DNA of 64,000 nucleotides from Methanolinea sp. (GCA_018263335.1 JADFCY010000002.1:100249-164248), one strand, 5' to 3'; shown: positions 26,388-35,658, counted from the stretch's first letter. The notes: generated from the sequence alone by a model not told the origin. A program made the numbers and translations.

Positions 26388-29300
26388 ATGCCATCTCATT
26401 GTAGAAAAATGCTCATGGTTACCGCAATTCTTCTCCTTGCGGTATGCTTGGTCGCGCCTGTAATGGCTGCGACCACCTCTGTAGAGATTAGGAAATACGC
26501 GAATGACGGAACGACCATTCTCAACCAGACGACGGTCAACTACACTTGGATGATGAACAACCTCCCGGTACTGGGCGACGGGATGACGCACTACTACCAT
26601 CAGGGGCCGGTCTTCCGTGACGACCCTGATCCTGCGACCCAGGAAATGCTCCGGTGGAATCGCGAGGAGGACACCAATGTCGAGGAGAATGATATGGGCG
26701 CCGTCAAGGGGACGAACCTCAAGGATCTCTGTGACCTGGTCGGCGGGATGTCCCCCGGAGAAGAGGTCAAGATCCTCTCTTCTGATGGGTGGAACAAACG
26801 TTTTGCCTACGAGAACGTCTATGGATATTCAAGTCGTGAAGGTCCAATCGTTATCTGCTGGTATAAAAATGGTATGTACCCTGATTCCGGCTACACGGAA
26901 GGCATGCGAATGGTCTGGTTCGCGGATAACTCAACCAATCCATGGGGGTGCCATGCATTCGGGAACTGGGACTGGCACGAGGCAGCAGATTCCAAATATT
27001 GGTACTACTACCAGTCTGGCGGGGAGAACTACCCAACCACAACCGGCCTCTCAGCCAAGTATGTGAACCGGATATATATCTACAGCAATGAAGCCCCGCC
27101 CATTGCACCGGTCGCGGACTTCACCTCTGATACACAGTCCGGTACCGCACCACTCACCGTCCATTTCACCGATATGTCAACCGGTGATGATATCACGAAC
27201 TGGGCCTGGGACTTCACGAATGATGGTATTGTCGACTCTGCCGAGCAGAACCCCTCACACACCTACTCCACTGCGGGCACCTACACGGTAAACCTGACGG
27301 TGACAGGTGCAGGAGGATCCGATTCCGCGGTCATGACGGACTTCATCACCGTAACTGCCCCGGCCGTTACCGAGATCTTCAATGGAACCGTTTCCCTCAC
27401 CCCTGAATCCACATTCAATGTCACGGCCTACAATTCTGGGAGCGATTATACGGTCAGCGCCACCACACCCCTCGGGGCACTGGATGCTGCATCCATAATG
27501 GGAACCGGGTTCACCTATAGCGTCAGTGACAAGAGCTACGCAACCAAGGGCATTCTCCTCCTTGATGAGATCGACTCCTATTGGTACAACAAGACCGCGG
27601 ACCCGGACCTCACCTGGATCTGCCAGGTGAACGGGGTCACCCTCGACGACTACGGGAGCCCGGCCACTGACGGGTTCAACCTGAAAGAACTCTCTGACGG
27701 CGACCAGGTGAACTTCTACTTCGGTGAGAAGCCGGTCACCCCTGAAGACGCGACTGCGGTTGTGAAGATTCTCGTGGAAATCCCCCCACCGGGACCTGTC
27801 GTCGATACCATCTTTGACGGGATGGTCACCCTGAGCCCCGGCACCACCTTCAATGTCACCGCATACAATTCTGGGAGCGATTATACGGTCAGCGCCACCA
27901 CACCCCTCGGGGCACTGGATGCTGCATCCATAATGGGAACCGGGTTCACCTATAGCGTCAGTGACAAGAGCTACGCAACCAAGGGCATTCTCCTCCTTGA
28001 TGAGATCGACTCCTATTGGTACAACAAGACCGCGGACCCGGACCTCACCTGGATCTGCCAGGTGAACGGGGTCACTCTCGACGACTACGGGAGCCCGGCC
28101 ACCGACGGGTTCAACCTGAAAGAACTCTCTGACGGCGACCAGGTGAACTTCTACTTCGGTGAGAAGCCGGTCACCCCTGAAAGTGCCACCGCAGTAGTGC
28201 AGATTACTGTCGATATCGACGGCTCAACACCCGGAGAACCGGACTGGGAACTCGAACTTTCCGGTGCTCGTGATCAGACAGTGACAAAAACCTACTTTGA
28301 AGAGGGGCTTGCCTGTCCTTCATCAGATCACATGGTATCCTGGACCGATCCTGAAGGAACCGAGTGGGGTGGGGTGCCGCTCTGGCTCCTCGTGGCGATG
28401 GTTGACGACAACCCTGACACCGGCCCGTATCATTACAACTTCAACGACGCTCTTGCCGCAGAAGGGTACTCGGTCAAGGTGACCGCAGGCGACGGCTATT
28501 CCATTAACTTTGCAAGTTCTGATATTGCACGCAACAGCGACTATATCGTGGCAAATACCCTTAATGGTGAACCATTACCTCTGATCAAACCAAACAGCAC
28601 CAAACTGTGCTTCCCGCTCCAGATGATCGGCCCTGCCGTCTCCTCCGGGCAACTGGTAGGCAATATTACCTCGATCGAGCTCGTCGGGCTCCCGGAGCCG
28701 CCAACAGGATGGACTCTCCGGATGGAGGGGGACGTAGTGGATACCATCACCCAGGCCGAGTTCGAGGAAGCGCTTGCCTGCATCCATTCATCGACGTATA
28801 ATGACGGAACCGATGTCTGGGGAGGAATCCCCCTCTGGGTACTCATAGGTGCGGTCGACGATATAGAGACCTCCTCTCACTGGACCTTCAACGACACCCG
28901 GGCTGCCGGAGGATACACCATCCGCGTGATCGCTGGTGACGGGTACAACCGGACTTTTGCAAGCGGAGATGTCGCACGGAGTGGGAATTACATAGTGGCG
29001 AACACAAAGAACGGTGAGCCGCTCACTGATTCGATCGCCCCGCTCCGGCTTGTCGGTGCCAGTGTTACGGGCGGTGCCCGCGTCGGGAACATCGAGACGA
29101 TCCGGCTCGAAGGTCTGCCTGGATATCCTGCGGGAGACTGGAGCCTCCAGCTCGATGGGGCAATCAGTGACATAATCCCGCAGCCCGAGTTCGAGTATTG
29201 GGCCTCCTGCCACTCCGCAACATATGACGACGGTGCCGGGAACATCTACGAAGGCATCCCGCTGTGGCGCCTCATGGGCTGGGTTGACGACCGGACTCCT

Positions 29301-31532
29301 CACGGATCGAATGGGTTTAACAATACACGCGCAACTGCCGGGTACAAGGTAATTATCACCGCAGGGGACGGGTATAGCAAGGAACTTATGAGCCAGATGA
29401 TTGGGACTGATAATAGATTTATCGTTGCGAATAAAGTGAACGGAGAACTGCTAGCCGGGCCAAAAGCCCCCCTCCAGCTGGTCGGGTCCGGCCTCCCATC
29501 TGCAAGTTACAGCGTTGGGAACATTGCCAGGATCGAACTGACCGACTTCCAGGAGCCGACCGAGATCCCGACAGTCACCATCATCAAGTATGCAAGCGAC
29601 GGGACCACAATCCTCAACCAGACCACGGTCGACCACACCTGGATGGAGGCACACCTTCCTGTCATTGGCGATGGAATAACGCACTACATGTTCCAGGGAG
29701 TCACATTCGACCCGGCAGATCTCTGGGACCCCACCGAGACAAAGGGGATGGCTCCGCCCAAGATCGATAATGCAATCAAGGGTACCAGAGTTAGGGACAT
29801 CTGTGACCTTGTCGGTGGAATGGAACCCGGCACGGAGATCAAGTTCGTTTCAAACGACGGCTACGAAACCACGCTTCCCTATGATGCAATTTATCCCAAC
29901 CCCCACGTCTACTCGCATCTTGGTGAATCCGTAATTGCCTGGTATGCAGACGGAAATTATGTCCCGCAGTATGGGGATGGCCCGAGACTTTTCTTCACTC
30001 CTGAAGATCATGTCGTCGGGCAGTGGGACATGCACGAAGCCCTGCCCGAACAGTACTGGCATTACTACTGGAGCGGAGGAGTCCAGTACCCATCAGTTGC
30101 AGGTCTATCTGCTAAATACATCTCTACCATCAAGATCTATTCAGCCCCAGTCACGGACTGGGTACTCGTGCTTGACGGTGAGGATATTGGAGGGCTGAAT
30201 CAGACCATCTCACGTAACTACTTCGAGTCTGCTCTTGCCTGCCAATTCGGCGCCAACCACGAAGCAGAGTACACCGACAGTGCAGGCAGGACCTGGTCGG
30301 GAATGCCGCTCTGGTTCCTTGCGGGTTTCGTGGATGACAATGATCAGCACTCAAACAATGCCTTCAATGATACACTGGCTGCAGCAGGATATGATGTGAT
30401 AGTAACCGCTCGTGATGGATATACAATCACCTTGCCAAGCGAACAAATTATCCGGAATAATAATTATCTGGTTGCAAATGCTCTGAATGGGACAACAATT
30501 GCCGAAGCGGATTCAAACTGGCCACTCCGTCTCACCGGTCAGAATGTAACCGCAGGAATGACTGTGAAAGGTGTTGCCTCCATCCGCCTTGTATCCCGTC
30601 ATGCCGGTAATGAACCTGAAATAAAGATTGTTCCTACGCAATCAGCTCTGCCGATAAACTCCACCGCACAGTACCAGATTCTCCTTTCGTCTGCACCTGA
30701 CGGCCTTGCAGGATATGATCTCTATGTCACGCTTGAAAATCCCGCTGTCGGGGAGATCATTGCTGTGCAGTATCCCGACTGGGCAGGGCTGAACAACACA
30801 ATACCATCTCCACCCGCTGATTCCCTGCGACTGAGCGCAGTTGACCTTGATAAAAGTGTCGAAGCAGGAGCAGAAGATGTCCTCCTTGCAACCATCACAG
30901 TGTACGCTGACAGCACTGGAAACAGCACGATCACGGTATCCAACGTGCATATGGACGCAGACGGTGGGAGCATGATTGAACCCGGACTGTCTTTAGGTGA
31001 AGTCGTGGTCTATACCCCCATGATCGTGGATTTCGAGGCAAATGTTACATTCGGGAAAGCATCTCTGTCCAGGCCCCTGTTCATCGCCTTCACTGACCTC
31101 TCAACAGGCATTCCGCCCGGTTCATCGTGGTTGTGGGACTTTGACAACAACGGTGTCGTGGACAGCACCGAGCAGAACCCCGTGACATCCTACGTGAATC
31201 CCGGTAACTACACGGTATCACTGACCGTGCACAATACCTACAGCTCAGATACCGAGACAAAATCCGAATATATCAGGATTACTCGATATGTCAAGCCGTT
31301 CCCGGGCCTGACAGATGACCCCACAGATCCAGACGGGGACTACCTCTATGAAGATATCAATGGGAACGGAAGGCTTGACTACGACGATATTGTCCTGTAT
31401 TACGAGAACATGCAGTGGATCCGTGACCAGCTTGACGTCGGTATAGAACCCTACGACTACAACGGAAACGGCCGGATCGATTACGATGATGTAGTAGTCC
31501 TGTACCAGGAGCTGTTGGCGAGTCACCCGTGA
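26388..31532 (+). CDS. 1714-aa modular dockerin surface protein with six molybdopterin-fold-like domains
   Basis: Order by approximate residues: signal peptide 1-27; type-A domain 28-235 (YTWMMNNLPVLGDG, LKDLCDLVGGM, NWDWHEAADS); PKD 240-323; two almost identical DUF4430-like units 325-466 and 468-611; three type-B molybdopterin-fold-like units 617-768, 773-908, 913-1053 (GVPLWLLVAMVDD, GGIPLWVLIGAVDD, EGIPLWRLMGWVDD, each followed by AGDGY and VAN.NGEPL); a type-A unit 1062-1251; a fourth type-B unit 1254-1401; cohesin-like 1408-1541; PKD 1543-1630; dockerin 1637-1714 (DINGNGRLDYDD, DYNGNGRIDYDD). No membrane segment at the C-terminus, so attachment must be by docking. No enzyme active site was recognised. 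Start ATG 26388; GTG 26376 and ATG 26409 are alternatives. Confidence 0.82.
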   Translation: MPSHCRKMLMVTAILLLAVCLVAPVMAATTSVEIRKYANDGTTILNQTTVNYTWMMNNLPVLGDGMTHYYHQGPVFRDDPDPATQEMLRWNREEDTNVEENDMGAVKGTNLKDLCDLVGGMSPGEEVKILSSDGWNKRFAYENVYGYSSREGPIVICWYKNGMYPDSGYTEGMRMVWFADNSTNPWGCHAFGNWDWHEAADSKYWYYYQSGGENYPTTTGLSAKYVNRIYIYSNEAPPIAPVADFTSDTQSGTAPLTVHFTDMSTGDDITNWAWDFTNDGIVDSAEQNPSHTYSTAGTYTVNLTVTGAGGSDSAVMTDFITVTAPAVTEIFNGTVSLTPESTFNVTAYNSGSDYTVSATTPLGALDAASIMGTGFTYSVSDKSYATKGILLLDEIDSYWYNKTADPDLTWICQVNGVTLDDYGSPATDGFNLKELSDGDQVNFYFGEKPVTPEDATAVVKILVEIPPPGPVVDTIFDGMVTLSPGTTFNVTAYNSGSDYTVSATTPLGALDAASIMGTGFTYSVSDKSYATKGILLLDEIDSYWYNKTADPDLTWICQVNGVTLDDYGSPATDGFNLKELSDGDQVNFYFGEKPVTPESATAVVQITVDIDGSTPGEPDWELELSGARDQTVTKTYFEEGLACPSSDHMVSWTDPEGTEWGGVPLWLLVAMVDDNPDTGPYHYNFNDALAAEGYSVKVTAGDGYSINFASSDIARNSDYIVANTLNGEPLPLIKPNSTKLCFPLQMIGPAVSSGQLVGNITSIELVGLPEPPTGWTLRMEGDVVDTITQAEFEEALACIHSSTYNDGTDVWGGIPLWVLIGAVDDIETSSHWTFNDTRAAGGYTIRVIAGDGYNRTFASGDVARSGNYIVANTKNGEPLTDSIAPLRLVGASVTGGARVGNIETIRLEGLPGYPAGDWSLQLDGAISDIIPQPEFEYWASCHSATYDDGAGNIYEGIPLWRLMGWVDDRTPHGSNGFNNTRATAGYKVIITAGDGYSKELMSQMIGTDNRFIVANKVNGELLAGPKAPLQLVGSGLPSASYSVGNIARIELTDFQEPTEIPTVTIIKYASDGTTILNQTTVDHTWMEAHLPVIGDGITHYMFQGVTFDPADLWDPTETKGMAPPKIDNAIKGTRVRDICDLVGGMEPGTEIKFVSNDGYETTLPYDAIYPNPHVYSHLGESVIAWYADGNYVPQYGDGPRLFFTPEDHVVGQWDMHEALPEQYWHYYWSGGVQYPSVAGLSAKYISTIKIYSAPVTDWVLVLDGEDIGGLNQTISRNYFESALACQFGANHEAEYTDSAGRTWSGMPLWFLAGFVDDNDQHSNNAFNDTLAAAGYDVIVTARDGYTITLPSEQIIRNNNYLVANALNGTTIAEADSNWPLRLTGQNVTAGMTVKGVASIRLVSRHAGNEPEIKIVPTQSALPINSTAQYQILLSSAPDGLAGYDLYVTLENPAVGEIIAVQYPDWAGLNNTIPSPPADSLRLSAVDLDKSVEAGAEDVLLATITVYADSTGNSTITVSNVHMDADGGSMIEPGLSLGEVVVYTPMIVDFEANVTFGKASLSRPLFIAFTDLSTGIPPGSSWLWDFDNNGVVDSTEQNPVTSYVNPGNYTVSLTVHNTYSSDTETKSEYIRITRYVKPFPGLTDDPTDPDGDYLYEDINGNGRLDYDDIVLYYENMQWIRDQLDVGIEPYDYNGNGRIDYDDVVVLYQELLASHP
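27429..28181 (+). repeat. Tandem 318-bp near-identical repeat (435-bp period)
   Basis: 27429-27746 and 27864-28181 differ at only two positions that I can find (both synonymous C/T changes), while the sequence between and beyond them is diverged. The unit encodes the DUF4430-like domain (SDYTVSATTPLGALDAAS ... TWICQVNGVTLDDYGSP). It indicates very recent duplication or gene conversion, in frame. Confidence 0.9.
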
Positions 31533-31701
31533 ATTACCAGGAATTCCAGAGGTCTACCGTGCATTACAAGAACGCGCGACGAAAAATTGGACAGTGGAGA
31601 ATGGATATCGGAAATTACAATTCCATCCGGGAATTGCCGCGACTTCGATCACAAAAACCACAACCCATTTTTACATTGTCGTCTGAAAAGAGGAACAATC
31701 C
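31533..31701. other. Intergenic region between dockerin protein and cohesin anchor
   Basis: 169 bases with no supported reading frame or RNA. It ends with CATTTTTACATTG and AAAGAGGAAC, the probable promoter remnant and ribosome site of the 31702 gene. Confidence 0.4.
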
Positions 31702-32511
31702 ATGAAAATACCCAGAAGTCACCAGATTATTTTTCTCATTGCTTGCAGTATGCTGTTCCTTTCACCGGTGTGTGCAGAGAGTATCCAAATCGATCCTTCC
31801 TCTATTACATTGCCACAAGGAACAACTGCCACGGTTAGCCTTACCCTGAATGATGTTTCTTCAGGTCTCGCGGGTTACGACCTGGCAGTCCGGTTCTCAA
31901 ACCCGGTAGTTGCAGAAATATCGGATGTCGTGTATCCTTCATGGGCAGTCATGAACGACACCACACGGAAGGCAGATGGATCTGTCAGGATGAGCGGGAT
32001 AGACATGTCCCGGCAGGTCGAGCCGGGAACGACGAGTATACCGCTCGCGACTCTGAAGATTACAGGAATAACAGGAGGGTCGTCGTCACTTCTAATCGAG
32101 TCGGTCTACATGGATGCAGATGGCGGATCCATTATCACTCCAACCATTCCCACCGGAACAATAACGGTGCCAGGGACTTCAGGGTCTTCGACAGGAGGCG
32201 GTAGCGGGGGCGGGGGAGGTTCGAGTTCCTATGTGGCACAATCCCACACATCCGCAACTCCTTCACCATCACCTACAACTACCCAGCCAGAATCAACACC
32301 GACTCAAACGCCCCTGCCAGACAAAGTGACTTCAATCCCATCGACCACCCAGCCAGCTGAACAACCACAGACGGAAGCCACCGCCACCACAGAAATGCCT
32401 GATGGGTATGGTGACGTTCCATTCTCATGGATAGTCGGGGGGATCGTTTTAGTGGGTGCTCTCATTGTAGGTACATTCGTTGCAATGAAATGGGACAGGG
32501 ATCACGAGTGA
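31702..32511 (+). CDS. Membrane-anchored cohesin-like protein (candidate surface scaffold)
   Basis: 269 aa. Signal peptide 1-25; a single cohesin-like domain about 26-155 (TVSLTLNDVSSGLAGYDLAV, FSNPVVAEISDVVYPSWAV, SGIDMSRQVEPGTTSIPLATL, SVYMDADGGSIITP); a Gly/Ser hinge 160-178; a Ser/Thr/Pro linker about 180-232, probably glycosylated; one membrane helix (SWIVGGIVLVGALIVGTFVA); short charged tail KWDRDHE. This is the layout of an anchoring scaffoldin: cohesin outside, anchor in the membrane. The domain is a clear relative of those in the two neighbouring dockerin proteins. It probably holds the dockerin partners at the cell surface (inference). GAGGA precedes the ATG. Confidence 0.83.
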   Translation: MKIPRSHQIIFLIACSMLFLSPVCAESIQIDPSSITLPQGTTATVSLTLNDVSSGLAGYDLAVRFSNPVVAEISDVVYPSWAVMNDTTRKADGSVRMSGIDMSRQVEPGTTSIPLATLKITGITGGSSSLLIESVYMDADGGSIITPTIPTGTITVPGTSGSSTGGGSGGGGGSSSYVAQSHTSATPSPSPTTTQPESTPTQTPLPDKVTSIPSTTQPAEQPQTEATATTEMPDGYGDVPFSWIVGGIVLVGALIVGTFVAMKWDRDHE

Positions 32512-32540
32512 GAAGTTTGTCCGAACATGTCCCAAAACCA

Positions 32541-32546
32541 TTTTTT
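32541..32546 (+). terminator. T-run terminator after the cohesin anchor
   Basis: Six T residues 30 bases after the stop. The remaining gap to 32771 (between convergent genes) is AT-rich, contains a small palindrome ATAATT-G-AATTAT at 32598-32610, and holds no supported gene. Confidence 0.4.
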
Positions 32547-32771
32547 AAAAGTAATTACCGATTTATGCATCAATTCGCAACCAGGTTTGGATATTTCATA
32601 ATTGAATTATCCGAAAATTGAGTCCTCTGGTTCCTTTACGGTCTCGTCATGATAAAACCCTGTACGAGGACTGAGTCTACCACGAATAAAAAAGAATGAG
32701 TGAGTTTAACGTCATTCGCGATATGCAAGACAATACGTATAACCACGTTTAAAAGCGAACAAACGATTTTT

Positions 32772-33476
32772 CTAGTCTCTCTTTACCGCATGGAATACCC
32801 CGTCGCGCTCTTCCACGAAAAGCACGGCCTTGCCTGATACAGGGCATGGTTTCACTGATTTGCCCTCCTCGACAACGATCATGCCGGTCGTGACCGGGAC
32901 ACCCTCAAACGTGAGGATAGTGTCGACTCCTGCGGAGAGGAGTGCCTCTGCAGTCGCCGGCCCCCTGATTTCGCGTATCATTCCCTTTTGGATGAACCTG
33001 CCGTCGTACCCGGTCACTGCGAGGCCGAGGCCGGCCATCGCCCCGATCACCCCGTCCTCCGTTCCCCCAAGACCTTCCAGCCGGATCGAACTGTTCGATG
33101 CAAGAGTCCTGGCCTGCTGCTGGGTGAGCACCCGCCTCTTCGCGTCCATACCGAATGTAACGACTGCGGGAGTCACTTCGCTCTGATGTGCAATCGCGAT
33201 GCCGGGGTCGCTCCCCTCCACGAACTCACTTTCCATCACGCCGCGGGCGATCGAGAAGATTCGATCGTTCTGATTCATCTGGCATGGCCCGATGTGTATC
33301 ACTGCACAACTGTTGTGGGAGGTGTAAGGGATTGCATCATGCAGGAACAGCTGGTGCCTGGTGACAGCCTGCACGGAAAATTCTCGCGAAAGCATATCTG
33401 CGATCATGCGGGCAAGACGACCCGTACCACGGGAGGTGGGAATGTCGGTGTCATCGATTGAGAGGAGGAATGTCAT
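32772..33476 (-). CDS. TiaS-related protein (tRNA-Ile2 agmatinylcytidine synthetase-like N-terminal part)
   Basis: 234 aa with the N-terminal signature of TiaS, LLSIDDTDIPTSRGTGRLARM, a Ser/Asp-rich nucleotide-binding loop. TiaS itself is about 400 aa and has an OB fold and zinc ribbon. This protein has neither, so it is probably a short paralogue of unknown function rather than the tRNA enzyme. Other visible blocks are GSDPGIAIA and GGTEDGVIGAMAGLGLAVTG. It is downstream of the MOT1 gene by 87 bases on the same strand, so it may be the third gene of the storage-protein operon. Confidence 0.6.
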   Translation of the reverse strand: MTFLLSIDDTDIPTSRGTGRLARMIADMLSREFSVQAVTRHQLFLHDAIPYTSHNSCAVIHIGPCQMNQNDRIFSIARGVMESEFVEGSDPGIAIAHQSEVTPAVVTFGMDAKRRVLTQQQARTLASNSSIRLEGLGGTEDGVIGAMAGLGLAVTGYDGRFIQKGMIREIRGPATAEALLSAGVDTILTFEGVPVTTGMIVVEEGKSVKPCPVSGKAVLFVEERDGVFHAVKRD

Positions 33477-33563
33477 GGGGTTTGCTCTCTCTGTCTTTTT
33501 GGTATCATGAGTTCAATATGAAGGGAATCCTTGAGAGCAACCGGGAAAAATTGCTCAACAGAT

Positions 33564-34694
33564 TCATTGGTCTTTAGTATTTTTTCTTCCGCGCTTATTC
33601 AGGTATCGGATGCCGTACGCGAGGCACATCCCTGCCGCAAATGCAAGTGTCATGTTTACAAGGACCGAGAGTGCCGCAATGAGCCCTGTAACGAGGTAAG
33701 ATTCCGTCTTTATTCCATGGCGGCCGAGTTCTATAGCCACAAATACAAGCAGCGTGGCATAAACCCCGTCCGAAACGAGCGAAAGGACATCGGGACATGC
33801 AAAGAGGAACGCAAGCAGGAGGAAGAAGATGCCTGCGTAGATGTTCGCCCCACCTGTCCGCGCCCCGAACCGGTATTGACCCGCCATACCGCCCGCGCCA
33901 TGGCACATGGGAAAACCCCCGAATGGGACAGTGGTGAGGTTCATAAGGCCAATAGTCCTGGAGAGCCGCGCGGGTTTGAGTGCCTGGCCAAAGAGGTCAC
34001 GGGAAAGGAGAGATGTTGCCAGTATCGCGTTCGTGATAGTGAGAAGTCCCTGGGGCACGACCAGTGTCCCAAGCGCGGCGGGTATGTCGCCAGGTGAGGG
34101 GAGGAAGAGGTGAGGGAGAGGAAGAAGTGCCATGGCGGGGAATCCATGGAGGACCACCCCGGTTCCGAATGCCACTCCAATGAGGATGACAGCAGAGAGG
34201 TCAGGAACCGCAATCGCCCTTGAAACCACATACACCCCTGCCATGATGGTTATGGCAAGACCGAATACGACGAGGTCGCCTGCCACAAATCCTATCGAGG
34301 TCCTGACAAGCAGGAGTGCAAGGCCGAGCTGAATACCACGTATCACACTCCGCGGGATATAATTCTCGAGAACATCCAGCCATTTTCCATGCCCTAGGGC
34401 GAAAAAAAGAAGTCCAAGGATGAGCCCGGCGGCAGCGATCTGACCCGCGCTCATGTTCTCCGCGATCGCGACCACTGCGATCACTTTCATCGGTTCGATG
34501 GGAACGGGAATCCGGTAATAGTAACCGGTAATGATGAACCAGATGCCAAAGAAGAGGAGGATGTATCCGAGGGAGAGCCCGGCTACCGCCGAGACTGCAA
34601 GCACCAGGGGAAGGATGGTGCCAAAATCCCCGACACTTCCGGCAAGTTCATTCAGGCCGAACTTTATTTCCGGTAATGGCTCCGATCCCTCCAT
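33564..34694 (-). CDS. MOT1-family molybdate transporter
   Basis: 376-aa membrane protein with about ten to twelve hydrophobic segments. It carries the MOT1 signatures ELAGSVGDFGTILPLVLAV near the N-terminus and FGGFPMCHGAGGMAGQYRFG in the second half, which distinguish this family from other SulP-like transporters; MOT1 proteins carry molybdate with high affinity. The C-terminus ends in a basic tail (NKRGRKNTKDQ). It starts 28 bases after the stop of the molybdenum storage protein gene, so uptake and storage appear co-expressed. Confidence 0.88.
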   Translation of the reverse strand: MEGSEPLPEIKFGLNELAGSVGDFGTILPLVLAVSAVAGLSLGYILLFFGIWFIITGYYYRIPVPIEPMKVIAVVAIAENMSAGQIAAAGLILGLLFFALGHGKWLDVLENYIPRSVIRGIQLGLALLLVRTSIGFVAGDLVVFGLAITIMAGVYVVSRAIAVPDLSAVILIGVAFGTGVVLHGFPAMALLPLPHLFLPSPGDIPAALGTLVVPQGLLTITNAILATSLLSRDLFGQALKPARLSRTIGLMNLTTVPFGGFPMCHGAGGMAGQYRFGARTGGANIYAGIFFLLLAFLFACPDVLSLVSDGVYATLLVFVAIELGRHGIKTESYLVTGLIAALSVLVNMTLAFAAGMCLAYGIRYLNKRGRKNTKDQ

Positions 34695-34722
34695 ACGTCG
34701 CTTCGTTTCGATTCGGGCAGCT

Positions 34723-35562
34723 TCAGGCCTTGATAATGGTTCCCACGCGCTTTCCCTCGACTGCTGCCTTCACGTTCCCAGGCTTGTGCCCGTTAACGAT
34801 CTTCACCTCCCTGATTACCCTTGAATGGAGCATCATCTCAAGCACTTTTGGCTCGAGGACAAGGTCCTCCATATCCATCTCCAGCAGTTCCTGTGCGGTG
34901 ATCTCGGGTATCATCTCGGCATCCTGATGGGTATGAGGATTTGCAGTATAGAGACCGTCAACATTCTTGACCAGCACGAGGTTCTTTGCTCCGAGGAGTT
35001 CCGCCGCGAGAAACGCCCCGGTATCGGTCCGGTGGGGAGGAATGAACCCTATCTCAGCAGGCTGTTCGTAGAGCCCGTAGGGGGGTGTCCCGTGGATTAC
35101 GGGAAGGACACCCATGTGGAAGAGCATGGGGAGCTCGAGAAGGTCCCCGGTATGGATCCTCACCCCGTGCCACGGTGAGAGGAGCAGGGACATCATGATT
35201 GCGTTCTGCTCGCTGATCTTCCCTGCGAGTTCTGCAAGTACTCCCGTTGGCATCCCGAGATCGAGCCCGAGATCCAGGATATGCCGCACACGCACCCCCC
35301 CTCCGGTTGCCACCAGGATCTTATGCTCCCGCGAAAGGTTGCCAATCTCCTGGACGAGTGGAAGGACCACCTCTCTTCCGTAGTCCATGATCCCGTGCCC
35401 ACCCACCTTCACCACGTTCAAGTCCGGGAGCAGGCGTATCTGGTCGCCATCCTCAAAAGCGCGAAGCAGGCTCTTCCTTACAAGGGATTCTCCCTGGAGC
35501 CGGTTTGCCACTTCAAATCGTTCACCTTTCTTTCTGTGCACGATAGTTTTATGAGATGGCAT
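34723..35562 (-). CDS. mosA: Molybdenum/tungsten storage protein subunit (amino-acid-kinase fold)
   Basis: 279 aa. The fold is that of UMP kinase (VVKVGGHGIMDYG near residue 50, LVATGGGVRVRHILDLG, DTGAFLAAELLGAKNLVLVKNVDGLYTANP). It also has the 35-45-residue N-terminal extension (HKTIVHRKKGERFEVANRLQ, GESLVRKSL) and the histidine-rich stretch typical of molybdenum storage proteins, which pack polyoxomolybdate or tungstate clusters using ATP. UMP kinase proper is about 225 aa and lacks the extension. Only one subunit type is seen here. It is first in a minus-strand operon with MOT1, behind the palindromic motif at 35587-35626. Confidence 0.83.
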   Translation of the reverse strand: MPSHKTIVHRKKGERFEVANRLQGESLVRKSLLRAFEDGDQIRLLPDLNVVKVGGHGIMDYGREVVLPLVQEIGNLSREHKILVATGGGVRVRHILDLGLDLGMPTGVLAELAGKISEQNAIMMSLLLSPWHGVRIHTGDLLELPMLFHMGVLPVIHGTPPYGLYEQPAEIGFIPPHRTDTGAFLAAELLGAKNLVLVKNVDGLYTANPHTHQDAEMIPEITAQELLEMDMEDLVLEPKVLEMMLHSRVIREVKIVNGHKPGNVKAAVEGKRVGTIIKA

Positions 35563-35586
35563 GGTAAATACAATCTACGTAAACCA

Positions 35587-35626
35587 ACTGGTATATCATG
35601 TGTTATACTTAACAATATATACCAGT
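35587..35626. promoter_or_regulatory. Inverted repeat ACTGGTATAT ... ATATACCAGT in a divergent promoter
   Basis: A perfect 10-bp inverted repeat (35587-35596 and 35617-35626; half-site centres 30 bp apart) between the storage-protein operon and the small gene at 35659. The half-sites overlap TATA-like GTATAT sequences for both directions, so a bound regulator could shut off both promoters. The same sequence recurs before tupBC and, as one half, before tupA. Confidence 0.65.
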
Positions 35627-35658
35627 GAAGTGACTAGGTATCAGTTGGAGTGAGTGAA

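Noticed and set aside
23038-32511. A plant-polysaccharide cellulosome
   Set aside because: No glycoside hydrolase or cellulose-binding module is seen; the modules presented are molybdopterin-fold-like, DUF4430-like and phosphatase.
34723-35562. Plain UMP kinase
   Set aside because: The 40-residue N-terminal extension, the total length of 279 aa and the operon with MOT1 fit the storage protein better.
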